Of a stretch of 64,000 nucleotides of DNA, positions 34,809 to 42,648 are shown one piece after another (the first letter of the stretch is position 1; each line of letters starts with the position of its first letter). Source of the stretch: Blastocatellia bacterium (GTDB lineage: Bacteria > Acidobacteriota > Blastocatellia > UBA7656); the NCBI GenBank assembly GCA_035275065.1, contig DATENM010000090.1, positions 122,252-186,251 on the forward strand. Reading direction: 5' to 3'. The notes under the pieces were generated by a model, which did no database searches, was not told the DNA's origin, and saw nothing but the letters and a program-made list of their open reading frames with translations. A program made the position numbers and the translations under genes.

Positions 34809-35177
34809 TAAGACGACGTGCGCCAGCGCGAGGTCGCGTGAATGGGTGAGCGAGAGGTGGGCGCGGTCGGCGCCGAGTGCGGTCAGGCGTTCGAGCGCCC
34901 GGCCATGAAACTGTAGCGAGGGGAGACCCGTTGGCAAACGCAGCACTTCGATGTCGCGCCAGCCGACCCCCTCGCCCCAGCCGGTGCCGAGCGCCTTCAT
35001 CGCCGCTTCCTTGGCGGCAAAGCGCGCCGCATAACTCTCCATCCGACCGGCGCGGCTCTCGCAGTAAGCAATCTCGGACGCCGTAAAGACGCGGTCGCGG
35101 AAACGCTCGCCGCGTCGCGCGAAGACTTCCGCGAGCCGCGCAATCTCTACCATATCAATGCCGATGGCGATGATCAT
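34764..35177 (-). CDS. acpS: Holo-[acyl-carrier-protein] synthase
   Basis: The enzyme moves 4'-phosphopantetheine from CoA to a serine of acyl carrier protein. The 137-residue product has GIDMVEIARL with Asp8 and FAAKEAAMKALGTGWG with the Mg-binding Glu, the two family motifs. The start at 35177 (MIIAIGIDMVEI) matches the family; an in-frame TTG at 35210 would add 11 residues. The C-terminal tail GKKKKRRGDAATR is encoded by the repeat element, so insertion of the element appears to have replaced the original 3' end. Confidence 0.93.
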   Translation of the reverse strand: MIIAIGIDMVEIARLAEVFARRGERFRDRVFTASEIAYCESRAGRMESYAARFAAKEAAMKALGTGWGEGVGWRDIEVLRLPTGLPSLQFHGRALERLTALGADRAHLSLTHSRDLALAHVVLEGKKKKRRGDAATR

Positions 35178-35236
35178 CTTGAGCAGGTTGGCGCGACGTC
35201 TTGCAATCAAGCCCGCAAAATCCTTTGTGGCATAGA

Positions 35237-36148
35237 TTACACTTCGATTTCCATCAGGTCTTGGGCCAGCAGCGTTTCGGGAAACGCGGCGCGGGCTTCG
35301 TCGTACAATGGCCCGACGTCGGCGTAGCGCGTACTGAAGTGAGTGATCAACAAGCGTTGAGCGTTGGCTTCGCCGGCAATCTGCGCCGCCTGCGCGGCGG
35401 TCGAATGGCCATAATCACGTGCCTCGTAAGCCATATCGTCGGTGTAGGTGGCTTCGTGAATAATCAGGTCAACGCCGCGCGCCAGCTCTACCGTGCCGGC
35501 GAATGGGCGCGTGTCGGTGCAGTAAGCCACCGCCTTGCCCGGCCGCGGCGGGCCAACCACTTCGTGCGAGCGGATCAGCCGCCCGTCATCGAGCTGCACA
35601 TCTTCGCCCAGTTGTAATCGCCGATACATTGGCCCTTCGGGGATGCCGAGGGCGCGCGCCCGCTCCAGGTCGAAGCGCCCGGGCCGCGGCCGCTCTTCGA
35701 GGCGATAACCGAGCGTGAAGATGCGGTGATCGAGCGGGCGGGCGGCGACAAAATAATCGTCCGTTTCATAGACCGTCGTCACCGCCTTGAGCGCCGCAAA
35801 CTCGCGCACGTCGAGCGGGTAATTGACATAAAGAATCTTCAAGCGCGCCAGCGTCTCCAGGTATTCGCGAATGCCTGGCGGCCCTACGAGCGTCAGCTCG
35901 CGCACGCGACGGTCGAGGCCCATTGTCGAAAGCAGGCCCGACAGCCCATTGAAGTGGTCGCCATGCAGATGCGTGATAAAGATGGCGGTGAGCTTGCTCG
36001 GGTTGAGCTTGGCGCGACTGATTTGCGTCTGCGTGCCCTCGCCGCAATCAAATAGCAGCCATTCGCCGTCGCGCACGACGGCCGTGGCGCTGACGTTGCG
36101 CCGCAAGGTCGGTTTGCCTGAACTGGTTCCCAGCGGGATGACCTTCAT
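35237..36148 (-). CDS. rnz: Ribonuclease Z (tRNA 3' processing endonuclease)
   Basis: This 303-residue metallo-beta-lactamase-fold nuclease cuts tRNA precursors 3' of the discriminator base. It has the zinc motif THLHGDHFNGL (H60, H62, D64, H65), the N-terminal LGTSSGKPTLRRNVSA, and the late ligands in YCTDTRPF and HEATY. The length matches the short RNase Z form. The one tRNA gene in this window lacks an encoded CCA end, which fits the need for this activity. It is divergent from the PD-(D/E)XK-like gene. Confidence 0.95.
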   Translation of the reverse strand: MKVIPLGTSSGKPTLRRNVSATAVVRDGEWLLFDCGEGTQTQISRAKLNPSKLTAIFITHLHGDHFNGLSGLLSTMGLDRRVRELTLVGPPGIREYLETLARLKILYVNYPLDVREFAALKAVTTVYETDDYFVAARPLDHRIFTLGYRLEERPRPGRFDLERARALGIPEGPMYRRLQLGEDVQLDDGRLIRSHEVVGPPRPGKAVAYCTDTRPFAGTVELARGVDLIIHEATYTDDMAYEARDYGHSTAAQAAQIAGEANAQRLLITHFSTRYADVGPLYDEARAAFPETLLAQDLMEIEV

Positions 36149-36240
36149 GCGATTTTACAATAGCATACCGACGGAGCCGCGGCGAAGGCGTGGCTCATTG
36201 TTGTCATCCGGCGCTCGATAGGGTACACTGTGGCGTGTTA

Positions 36241-36381
36241 ACCCCTGTTTTTGCGAAGTCAATGGACGCGCAAAGCAGGGGTCTTGTGCTTTGAAGTAGC
36301 GGTAAGGCGAGGAGCGCGGCCCGGCGGCAGCCGGTCGAACGGGCGGCGGCTTCGCGAATCATTCTCCTCCCGGCAGCACAA
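36241..36381 (+). other. Candidate structured RNA or leader in a 328-base gap
   Basis: The gap between rnz and the next plus-strand gene (36149-36476) has two structured parts. One is a bulged hairpin with arms ACCCCTG (36241-36247) and CAGGGGT (36276-36282). The other is a nested rod with TTGTGCT/AGCACAA (36284-36290 with 36375-36381), GAGGAG/CTCCTC (36309-36314 with 36364-36369) and an inner AGCCG/CGGCT pair. No known family (6S, SRP, RNase P, tmRNA) could be matched by its conserved bases. It could be an independent RNA or the 5' leader of the next gene. Confidence 0.25.
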
Positions 36382-36476
36382 CCGGGTCTCGCAAAATGAA
36401 GCGCGGCTGTCCCCCTCCAGTGGTTGCGCTTTCGACGAGCAGGATCGGGAATCGGTTTGAGCCTGATAGGTAGTTT

Positions 36477-37055
36477 ATGACGGCCAACTACTCGAAGCGG
36501 CGCTCGCGCACGCCTCGCCAAAGCGAGACGGCGAGCCCTGAGGTCACCATTCAAATCGCCGAGCGTGACGGCCAGCACGTCCTCGTCGTTAAAGAATCCT
36601 CATCCGTCGATCAAGAGGTCGCGCAGCAGGTGGTTGCGCTAATCGGCTCGTCGAGCGACGACTGGTCGCCCGCCACGCCCGCCGGCCAGGCCGACACCCA
36701 ACCGTCAAAGCCGGCGCGCTTCGCCAATGAATCGGAAGCCGAGTTCGCGCGCATCCTGAGCTTCTATAACATCGAGTGGCAATACGAGCCGCGCAGCTTC
36801 GCCATCGAGTGGGACGCGGCGGGCGCAGCGACGAGCTTTTTCACGCCCGATTTTTACCTGCCGCAGCACAACGTCTATATTGAATTAACGACCCTGCGCC
36901 AGCCGCTCGTCACCCGCAAGAATCGCAAAATCCGCCGCCTGCGCGAGCTCTACCCGGAGGTCCATCTCAAGGTGCTTTATGCGGCGGACTATCGCAAGCT
37001 GATCGAGAAATTCGCCGGCAGCAGCGCCTGGCAGGAGAGCGACGAACAGAAGTAG
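36477..37055 (+). CDS. PD-(D/E)XK nuclease-like protein linked to hpt
   Basis: The 192-residue product has a disordered N-terminal third. A compact alpha/beta domain follows (FANESEAEFARILSFYNIEW, QYEPRSF, FFTPDFYLPQHNVYIELTT, KNRKIRRLRELYPEVHLKVLY). The order Glu (85-89), Asp125 in TPDF and Glu136 in YIEL resembles the restriction-endonuclease-like fold, but the usual Lys after Glu-x is Thr138. It may be inactive as a nuclease or use K148/K151. Similar domains are, to my knowledge, found fused to or beside hypoxanthine phosphoribosyltransferase in other phyla. Here hpt follows on the same strand after 407 bases. The ATG at 36477 has only a weak ribosome-binding site. Confidence 0.75.
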   Translation: MTANYSKRRSRTPRQSETASPEVTIQIAERDGQHVLVVKESSSVDQEVAQQVVALIGSSSDDWSPATPAGQADTQPSKPARFANESEAEFARILSFYNIEWQYEPRSFAIEWDAAGAATSFFTPDFYLPQHNVYIELTTLRQPLVTRKNRKIRRLRELYPEVHLKVLYAADYRKLIEKFAGSSAWQESDEQK

Positions 37056-37124
37056 CGGCCGCGTGGCAGTGCCCGGGCGGGTTCGCTTCCGAAAACCCAG
37101 CCGGAAGATGAAGGAGGATCGGAC

Positions 37125-37346
37125 GTGCAGGTGAGCCAGGTTTCAGGCAAAAAAATAGCGATCCCGAGTGATCCTGAAATCCGTCTCCAAGCCCTCAGCG
37201 TTATGCGGGATGTCCTTGCGGACTCCCAATGCCAAAAGTCCGAAGACTCTTGGCGAGCGAGACTCTTGCGAGTCTCAGCCATCACACCGAAGTTTCACTT
37301 TCCCGCTGCCGCCCCTTGCGGGACTGCAACGATCCAGCGAACCTGA
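37125..37346 (+). CDS. Possible small protein upstream of hpt
   Basis: A 73-codon frame starts with GTG at 37125, seven bases after a strong AAGGAGG (37111-37117), a better site than most genes here have. The N-terminal half (SGKKIAIPSDPEIRLQALSV) is polar and helix-like; the C-terminal half looks less protein-like and overlaps an imperfect GACTC hairpin. No family is recognised. It may be a small gene or leader peptide, or chance. The remaining bases up to hpt (37347-37462) hold a GGTTG/CCAACC hairpin and an A/T-rich promoter-like stretch. Confidence 0.3.
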   Translation: MQVSQVSGKKIAIPSDPEIRLQALSVMRDVLADSQCQKSEDSWRARLLRVSAITPKFHFPAAAPCGTATIQRT

Positions 37347-37462
37347 AGACTTCAATCAAAACCTCTCGGGATCGGACCTGGTTGTTGCCAACCAAGCTCG
37401 CTCATAGTAGCACAGATTTTTTTCGTGTCAACTAAAAAATGCGCTCATGAAAGAAATTTTCC

Positions 37463-38002
37463 ATGAAAAATTTTCCCACCAGTGAAACCCTCTCGGAAAA
37501 ACCGCTGATCCCACAGAATCGGCTCCAGGAGCGAGTTTCAGAGCTTGGCCAGGAGATTTCCCTCGCTTATACCGATGGCGAGCTGATGCTGGTGGCCATT
37601 CTCAGAGGCGCTTTCGTCTTTGCCGCCGATTTGCTGCGCGCCATCACGATTCCAGCGACAATTGACTTCATGGCGATCTCGTCTTACGCCGGCCAGTCAG
37701 GCGTCGTGCGCATCACCAAAGACCTTGAGGAGAGCATCGCCGGTCGCCATGTCCTGATGGTCGAAGACATCATTGATACGGGGCTGACAGCCAATTACCT
37801 GCTCGAAAACCTCAAGCGCCGTAACCCGGCAAGCCTGGCGCTCTGCGCCCTGCTGAATCGCTCGGCGCGCCGCATCATTGACCTGCCGATTGCCCACCGC
37901 GGCTTTGAGATTCCCGACCTGTTTGTTGTCGGGTACGGCCTCGATTATCAGCAGCGCTACCGCAACCTGCCCTACATTGCGACGCTGCGCTTTGATGATT
38001 AA
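37463..38002 (+). CDS. hpt: Hypoxanthine phosphoribosyltransferase
   Basis: The enzyme salvages hypoxanthine and guanine to IMP and GMP with PRPP. The 179-residue length is typical. The PRPP loop VLMVEDIIDTGLT lies at about residues 96-108. AILRGAFVFAADLLRAI near the N-terminus and DLFVVGYGLDYQQRYRNLPYI near the C-terminus are family motifs. Its stop overlaps that of the convergent modC gene by four bases. The PD-(D/E)XK-like gene upstream may be functionally linked. Confidence 0.96.
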   Translation: MKNFPTSETLSEKPLIPQNRLQERVSELGQEISLAYTDGELMLVAILRGAFVFAADLLRAITIPATIDFMAISSYAGQSGVVRITKDLEESIAGRHVLMVEDIIDTGLTANYLLENLKRRNPASLALCALLNRSARRIIDLPIAHRGFEIPDLFVVGYGLDYQQRYRNLPYIATLRFDD

Positions 38003-39150
38003 TCCAGCAGATAACAAGAATGCGTCTTGAAGGCGAGCCAGACTTGCTTGCCGGGGCGCAGGTCGAGCTCGTTAACCGCCTGGCGCGTCAGGCTGGCACG
38101 CCACACGACGCCGCTCGTAATGCTGGCGACGGTGCGCGCGCCTTTGTCTTCAATCGTCGTGATGTGCCCGCGCAAGCGGTTGCGCGCCGACGTGCCCTGT
38201 GGCTCGTCGAGCGCCAGCAGGATGTCGCCCGAGGGCACAGCGACCTTCACTTCCGCGCCAACCGGTTCGCGCCCGAACGGCACTTCGACCTGGCAGGCAC
38301 CGTCTGTATCAGTGATCTCGACAGTCATGGTGCCGCCGCCCTGGTCGTGAGCAACGATGCGGCCCGGAAAGATATTCTCCACGCCGGTCAGCCGCGCGAC
38401 GCTCGCCCTGACCGGCGCGTTGAAGACTTCGAGCGGCTCGCCTTCGGCGACAATGCGCCCGCGCTCGAAGACCAGTACCCGCTCGCCGAGCGTCATCGCC
38501 TCTTCGCGGCTGTGTGTGACATAGATTATCGGCAGGCGCAGCTCGCGGTTGAGCGCCTTGAGGTCGCTGATGATGGCCAGCTTGGTCGCTTCGTCAATGG
38601 CCGACAGCGGCTCGTCGAGCAGCAGCAGGCGCGGGCCTGAGGCCAGCGCTCGGGCAAAGGCAATGCGTTGCGCTTCGCCGCCGGAAATCTGGCGCGGCTG
38701 GCGCTCGGCAGTATGCGCGACATGAAAAGCGCGGAGCAGGGCCATCGCCCGCTCGCGGCGCTCGCCCTTTGCGATATGGGTCATGCCGAATTCGACATTG
38801 GCGCGCGCCGACAGGTGCGGAAAGAGCGCCAGATTCTGGAAGACATAGCCGACGCCCCGTCGGCGGATCGGCAGATCAATGGCGCGCTCGGAAGCAAATA
38901 GCACCTGCTCGCCGATCAGTATGCGCCCGGCGTCTGGGCGCAGGATGCCGGCGATTGATTTCAGCGTCGTCGTCTTGCCCGAACCCGACGCGCCAAACAG
39001 AATCGTCACGCCGGGATGGGCCGTGAATGCGACATCAAGCAGAAACTCGCCCGCCGCGCCGGCGCCCGGCTCAGACGCCGGCGCGCGCCCAAAGGCCTTC
39101 GTGTTGCCGCCGTGACTCAGTCTTTTTTTGATGTTGACCGACAGCATCAT
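37999..39150 (-). CDS. modC: Molybdate ABC transporter ATP-binding protein
   Basis: The 383-residue ATPase has Walker A GASGSGKTT, the signature ISGGEAQRIAFARAL, Walker B LLLLDEPLSAID and the switch His in YVTHSREEAM. After about residue 250 come two molybdate-binding (MOP/TOBE) segments (VPSGDILLALDEPQGTSARN and TRQAVNELDLRPGKQVWLAFK), which identify a ModC rather than a sulfate or sugar ATPase. About 30 extra residues precede the usual start. Its ATG overlaps the modB stop in ATGA, so the genes are translationally coupled. Confidence 0.92.
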   Translation of the reverse strand: MMLSVNIKKRLSHGGNTKAFGRAPASEPGAGAAGEFLLDVAFTAHPGVTILFGASGSGKTTTLKSIAGILRPDAGRILIGEQVLFASERAIDLPIRRRGVGYVFQNLALFPHLSARANVEFGMTHIAKGERRERAMALLRAFHVAHTAERQPRQISGGEAQRIAFARALASGPRLLLLDEPLSAIDEATKLAIISDLKALNRELRLPIIYVTHSREEAMTLGERVLVFERGRIVAEGEPLEVFNAPVRASVARLTGVENIFPGRIVAHDQGGGTMTVEITDTDGACQVEVPFGREPVGAEVKVAVPSGDILLALDEPQGTSARNRLRGHITTIEDKGARTVASITSGVVWRASLTRQAVNELDLRPGKQVWLAFKTHSCYLLD

Positions 39151-39812
39151 TTATCGCTGGTCGCCAGCTTGTTGGTGGCGTAAACGATCACCAGGGCGGT
39201 GGCTGAAAGAATCAGCACGAGCGTCAGCGCGTAATCGTCGCGGCCTGCCTGTGTGGCGTCGTAGATGGCAATCGCGGCGGTCTGTGTGCGGCCCGGAATG
39301 TTGCCAGCAACCATCAGCGTCGCGCCGAAATCGCCGAGCGAGCGCGCAAAGGCCAGCATTGCCGCCGCCAGCACACCGCGCGAGGCCAGCGGCAAAGTGA
39401 CGCGCCAGAAGACGCGCCACTCGGACTGTCCGAGCGTGCGGGCGGCGTCTTCGAGCTCGCGGTCAACGGCGGCGATTGCGGCGCGCGTGGTCTTGACGAC
39501 GAGCGGCAATGCGCCGACGGCGGCGGCGACGACCGCGCCGCGCCAGGTGAAGACCAGCGGCGCGCCGGTTAATGATTCAATCGTCCGGCCTATGAAACTG
39601 GCGCGTCCGAGCAGCACCAGCAAGTAGTAGCCAAGCACGGTCGGCGGCAGCACCAGCGGCAGCGTCACTACGGCGTCGAGCAACTCGCGCCCGAAGAAGC
39701 GCCGCCGCGCCAGCAGCCAGCCGAGCGCCACACCGACGACAATGACCATCGCCGTCGCCAGCAGCGCGACACGCAGCGAAAGCGTCAGCGGAAACCAGTC
39801 CATCGCAGCCAT
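39147..39812 (-). CDS. modB: Molybdate ABC transporter permease
   Basis: This 221-residue inner-membrane permease has about five to six spans (TLSLRVALLATAMVIVVGVAL, LPLVLPPTVLGYYLLVLLG, and others) and the EAA-like loop ELEDAARTLGQSEWRVFWRV that contacts ModC. The late GDFGATLMVAGNIPGRTQT segment is typical of ModB. No modA gene for the binding protein lies upstream; a tandem repeat and a long leader for the divergent gene are found there instead. An ATG nine bases further in (39803) is an alternative start. Confidence 0.92.
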   Translation of the reverse strand: MAAMDWFPLTLSLRVALLATAMVIVVGVALGWLLARRRFFGRELLDAVVTLPLVLPPTVLGYYLLVLLGRASFIGRTIESLTGAPLVFTWRGAVVAAAVGALPLVVKTTRAAIAAVDRELEDAARTLGQSEWRVFWRVTLPLASRGVLAAAMLAFARSLGDFGATLMVAGNIPGRTQTAAIAIYDATQAGRDDYALTLVLILSATALVIVYATNKLATSDK

Positions 39813-39834
39813 CGGGTGATGAAGATAACACAGA

Positions 39835-39916
39835 AGCGACGCGGCGACACGGCGACGCGGCGACGCGGCGAGGGAGAAAGGAGACGCGGCGAAGGGGATA
39901 CGCGACGACGCGGCGC
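39835..39916. repeat. GCGACGCGG-word direct repeat tract
   Basis: Tandem GACGCGGCGACAC / GGCGACGCGG words cover 39837-39915, all in one orientation with no inverted partner nearby. This could be a half-element. It lies just upstream of the modB start. Confidence 0.7.
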
Positions 39917-39988
39917 AAAAAGGGTTGCGGCAGATGAATGCGTCTTGTAGGTAATTGCGCTTTGAATTGATTTGAAATTACAATTTCT

Positions 39989-40017
39989 TTGCAAGCTAGA
40001 TCACTGCGTGCTATGAT
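39989..40017 (+). promoter_or_regulatory. Sigma-70-type promoter of the PQQ-like gene
   Basis: TTGCAA at 39989-39994 and TATGAT at 40012-40017 have an ideal 17-bp spacer in an A/T-rich patch. The next plus-strand coding start with a good ribosome-binding site is 40424, so the leader would be about 400 bases. Confidence 0.5.
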
Positions 40018-40423
40018 GCGGCCCGCGGTGATCGCTATTCTCGCCGGCTCCGTTTCACATCGATTGCGTTGAATTTGATCGCCGCATCCGCCTCGCAAGC
40101 ATGGCCGCACCGGAAGATTGACGGGGATAGGGCTATGCCAGGCAATCCTCCCTTGCGCCAGGCTCGCAAAAATACCAAGGGATTCTTCTATTCGGCCCGA
40201 TCTGTGCCTCACGATTTCTCCCCTGAGCGCACAGCGATTTAATCACGTTCTTGGGTTAGCTGCGGTCTTATGACGCGCATCCGTCTTTCATCGCAAGGTG
40301 GGTGCGGTGGCCTCTGCATTCGATTCGCTGTCCTGACCTCAGGATGTAATGGAGTGGCGGGTAGAAATAAAGCCACCCTCGACAGGCGCTCGCCAGAGCG
40401 CCAAAGCTAAAGGAGATCAACTC
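40018..40423 (+). other. Long untranslated leader with a possible 35-codon upstream frame
   Basis: This stretch of about 400 bases contains no recognised gene or riboswitch class. An ATG at 40135, preceded by GGGGATAGGG, opens a 35-codon frame ending at TAA 40240-40242 (MPGNPPLRQARKN and on), which could be a leader peptide or chance. Confidence 0.25.
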
Positions 40424-42436
40424 ATGTTCAAAGCATGGAGATTCATTGCCATCCCGTTGCTGATGGCGCTGGCCTGCGCCGCCGTCCAGGCACAGAGTCA
40501 ATCGAAATCCGTCCGCGGGCAGTATGAGCGAGAATTCGTGCCACGCCCGGCAAGATCGCTTCCCACCCAAAACCGCTTATTCTTCGCGGTGGCCCCCGGC
40601 AAGTCGGCGAAGGCCAGAGCGAAGGCCATCACTGGCGGCACGTTGACAACCGCCTTAGAGCCGGAGCAGATCCACATAATGGACGCCCCCGGCGGCGGCG
40701 TGAGCTGGCCGCAGTGGGGCCACGACGCCAGCCACAGCGGCAGCATCAACGTCGTTGGGCAAAGCCCGAATCAGGTGCTTGCCGACATCGTTTATGATCC
40801 CTTCGTTGAACAGGAGAAGGCGTCGGGCGAGAACGTCTTCGGCGAAGCCGACCTCTTCGTTCACTACCAGACGCCGCTGGTTGACGGCAACGACGTGTTC
40901 ATGGAATTCAAGTCGGGGACCTACACAGACCTGACCACCTGGGAGACGCAGACCTGGAATCAAAGGCGGCTCAACTGGCAGAACGGCCACCTCGTCCAGG
41001 TGTGGAATTTCCAGAGTGATTGGAAGCCTGTGCCTTTTGGCGGCCCGTTCTGGGAGCCGGTCTATCACGGCGTGTTGGCCGGCAATTTCTTCTATGACCC
41101 TGGCTTTGGCGGCACGGTTTACAAGCTGAATCGCGCCAATGGCTCGGTCGTTGCCCGCTACAATCCGTTCGGCAATAATGTCGATGCAAACACCTACGTT
41201 GCCGGGCCACTGACTGCCGACAGCGCCGGTAACGTGTACTACAACGCCATTAAGCTGGCCAACAATAACCCCTGGGGCAAGGACGTGGTGGGAGCTTGGC
41301 TCGTCAAGATTGCGGCCAACGGCACGATCTCGAAGGTCGCCTTCAGCGCGCTGACTCCAGGTGCCCCGGCGGCGACCGATCAATGCAAAGTGCAGTTCGC
41401 CAACAGCCAGCTTCCCTGGCCACCGAGCCCGGATGCGGTGCCGACGACGATTAACTGCGGCTCACAGCGACCGGGTATCAACGTGGCCCCCGCGGTGGCC
41501 TCGGACGGCACCATCTACACCATCAGTCGCACCCATTTCGCGACGCGGTATGGGTACCTGGTGGCGGTCAACCCCGATCTCACGCTGAAATGGTCCGCGT
41601 CGTTGCGAGACCATCTCAATGATGGCTGCGGCGTGCCGGTGTCGCTGGGTGGTCAATTGCCGCCCAACGGCGCGCCGGGCGGTTGCCGAGTCGGCGCGCA
41701 CCTCGGCGTTGATCCCGGCACCAACGAATCGGGGCCGGGGCGCGTACTCGACGACTCGACTTCCTCGCCGGTCGTCGCCCCTGATGGCAGCGTCTACTAT
41801 GGCGCGTACACACTCTACAATTACGCGCAGGGGCATATGATGCATTTCGACGCCGCCGGGAATTTCCTGAATGCCTTCCGTTTCGGCTGGGATATCACGC
41901 CGGGAATCTACGCTCACGATGGCACCTACTCAGTGATTACCAAAGACAATCACTATGGCGGTGGCTCGTACTGCGGTGTCGAGCAATTCTGCCCGGAAGA
42001 TCGCAACGCGCAGAACTCCGATGGCTACCCCGAGGCGTATTTTGTCTCGTCGCTGAGCCCGAACCTGACGCTGGAGTGGGCATTCCAAAACACCAACACG
42101 CTGAGTTGCACGCGCCAGCCGAACGGCTCGGTCACTTGCGTCAGCGATCACCCGCGCGGCTTTGAATGGTGTGTGAATGCCCCGGCCATTGATTCTCACG
42201 GAGTCGTCTACGCCAACAGCGAAGACGGCAATATGTTTACCCTTAACCCGGATGGCACGCTGAAGAAGAAGATCTTTCAACAACTGGCGATTGGCGCGGC
42301 CTACACGCCGGCCTCGCTCGGCGCCGACGGGAAGATCTATTCACAAAATGACGGCCATCTCTACGTCATTGGCAACACCAATGCCCAGGCGAGCAAGGGC
42401 GGCGGCTTGCTTAAAATCGCCGGCGGTAAGCAATAG
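40424..42436 (+). CDS. Secreted PQQ-like beta-propeller protein
   Basis: The 670-residue product starts at ATG 40424 after AAAGGAG; an in-frame ATG at 40349 lacks such a site. It has a signal peptide (FIAIPLLMALACAAVQAQ), then a region with WPQWGHDASHSG, the usual opening of PQQ-like propellers. Repeated blade elements follow (GVLAGNFFYDPGFGGTVYKL, PAVASDGTIYTISR, SPVVAPDGSVYYGAYTLYN, APAIDSHGVVYANSEDGNMF, ASLGADGKIYSQNDGHLYVI), predicting seven to eight blades. No cytochrome domain or PQQ-ligating Asp/Glu set can be assigned, so it may be structural rather than a dehydrogenase. It stands alone, with a terminator downstream. Confidence 0.85.
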   Translation: MFKAWRFIAIPLLMALACAAVQAQSQSKSVRGQYEREFVPRPARSLPTQNRLFFAVAPGKSAKARAKAITGGTLTTALEPEQIHIMDAPGGGVSWPQWGHDASHSGSINVVGQSPNQVLADIVYDPFVEQEKASGENVFGEADLFVHYQTPLVDGNDVFMEFKSGTYTDLTTWETQTWNQRRLNWQNGHLVQVWNFQSDWKPVPFGGPFWEPVYHGVLAGNFFYDPGFGGTVYKLNRANGSVVARYNPFGNNVDANTYVAGPLTADSAGNVYYNAIKLANNNPWGKDVVGAWLVKIAANGTISKVAFSALTPGAPAATDQCKVQFANSQLPWPPSPDAVPTTINCGSQRPGINVAPAVASDGTIYTISRTHFATRYGYLVAVNPDLTLKWSASLRDHLNDGCGVPVSLGGQLPPNGAPGGCRVGAHLGVDPGTNESGPGRVLDDSTSSPVVAPDGSVYYGAYTLYNYAQGHMMHFDAAGNFLNAFRFGWDITPGIYAHDGTYSVITKDNHYGGGSYCGVEQFCPEDRNAQNSDGYPEAYFVSSLSPNLTLEWAFQNTNTLSCTRQPNGSVTCVSDHPRGFEWCVNAPAIDSHGVVYANSEDGNMFTLNPDGTLKKKIFQQLAIGAAYTPASLGADGKIYSQNDGHLYVIGNTNAQASKGGGLLKIAGGKQ

Positions 42437-42507
42437 CTTCGGCGGCACGGTACGAGCCGTTGATCGAGCAGGCAGGCTTTCCGCAATGAGCCGCTGCTGA
42501 GCCAGGT

Positions 42508-42539
42508 AAGGCCCGGTTGTGTTCGCGCAGCCGGGCCTT
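42508..42539 (+). terminator. Terminator-like hairpin after the PQQ-like gene
   Basis: Near-perfect 12-bp arms (AAGGCCCGGTTG at 42508-42519; CAGCCGGGCCTT at 42528-42539, one G-U pair) are followed by GCTATT. Confidence 0.6.
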
Positions 42540-42591
42540 GCTATTGATCACGCCTTACTTCTCTGACCCGCCACCCTGACCTTTAGCGGCC

Positions 42592-42620
42592 CTGACACCC
42601 GGCCCCATCCTATGTATAAT
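42592..42620 (+). promoter_or_regulatory. Sigma-70-type promoter of malQ
   Basis: CTGACA at 42592-42597 and a perfect TATAAT at 42615-42620 have a 17-bp spacer, 29 bases ahead of the GTG start. This is the best consensus match in the window. Confidence 0.7.
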
Positions 42621-42648
42621 CGCGCCTGTCATCACAGCGGAGGTTACG

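Noticed and set aside
36149..36476. 6S, tmRNA, SRP or RNase P RNA in the structured gap
   Set aside because: None of the conserved bases of these families could be found; only generic nested pairing is seen.
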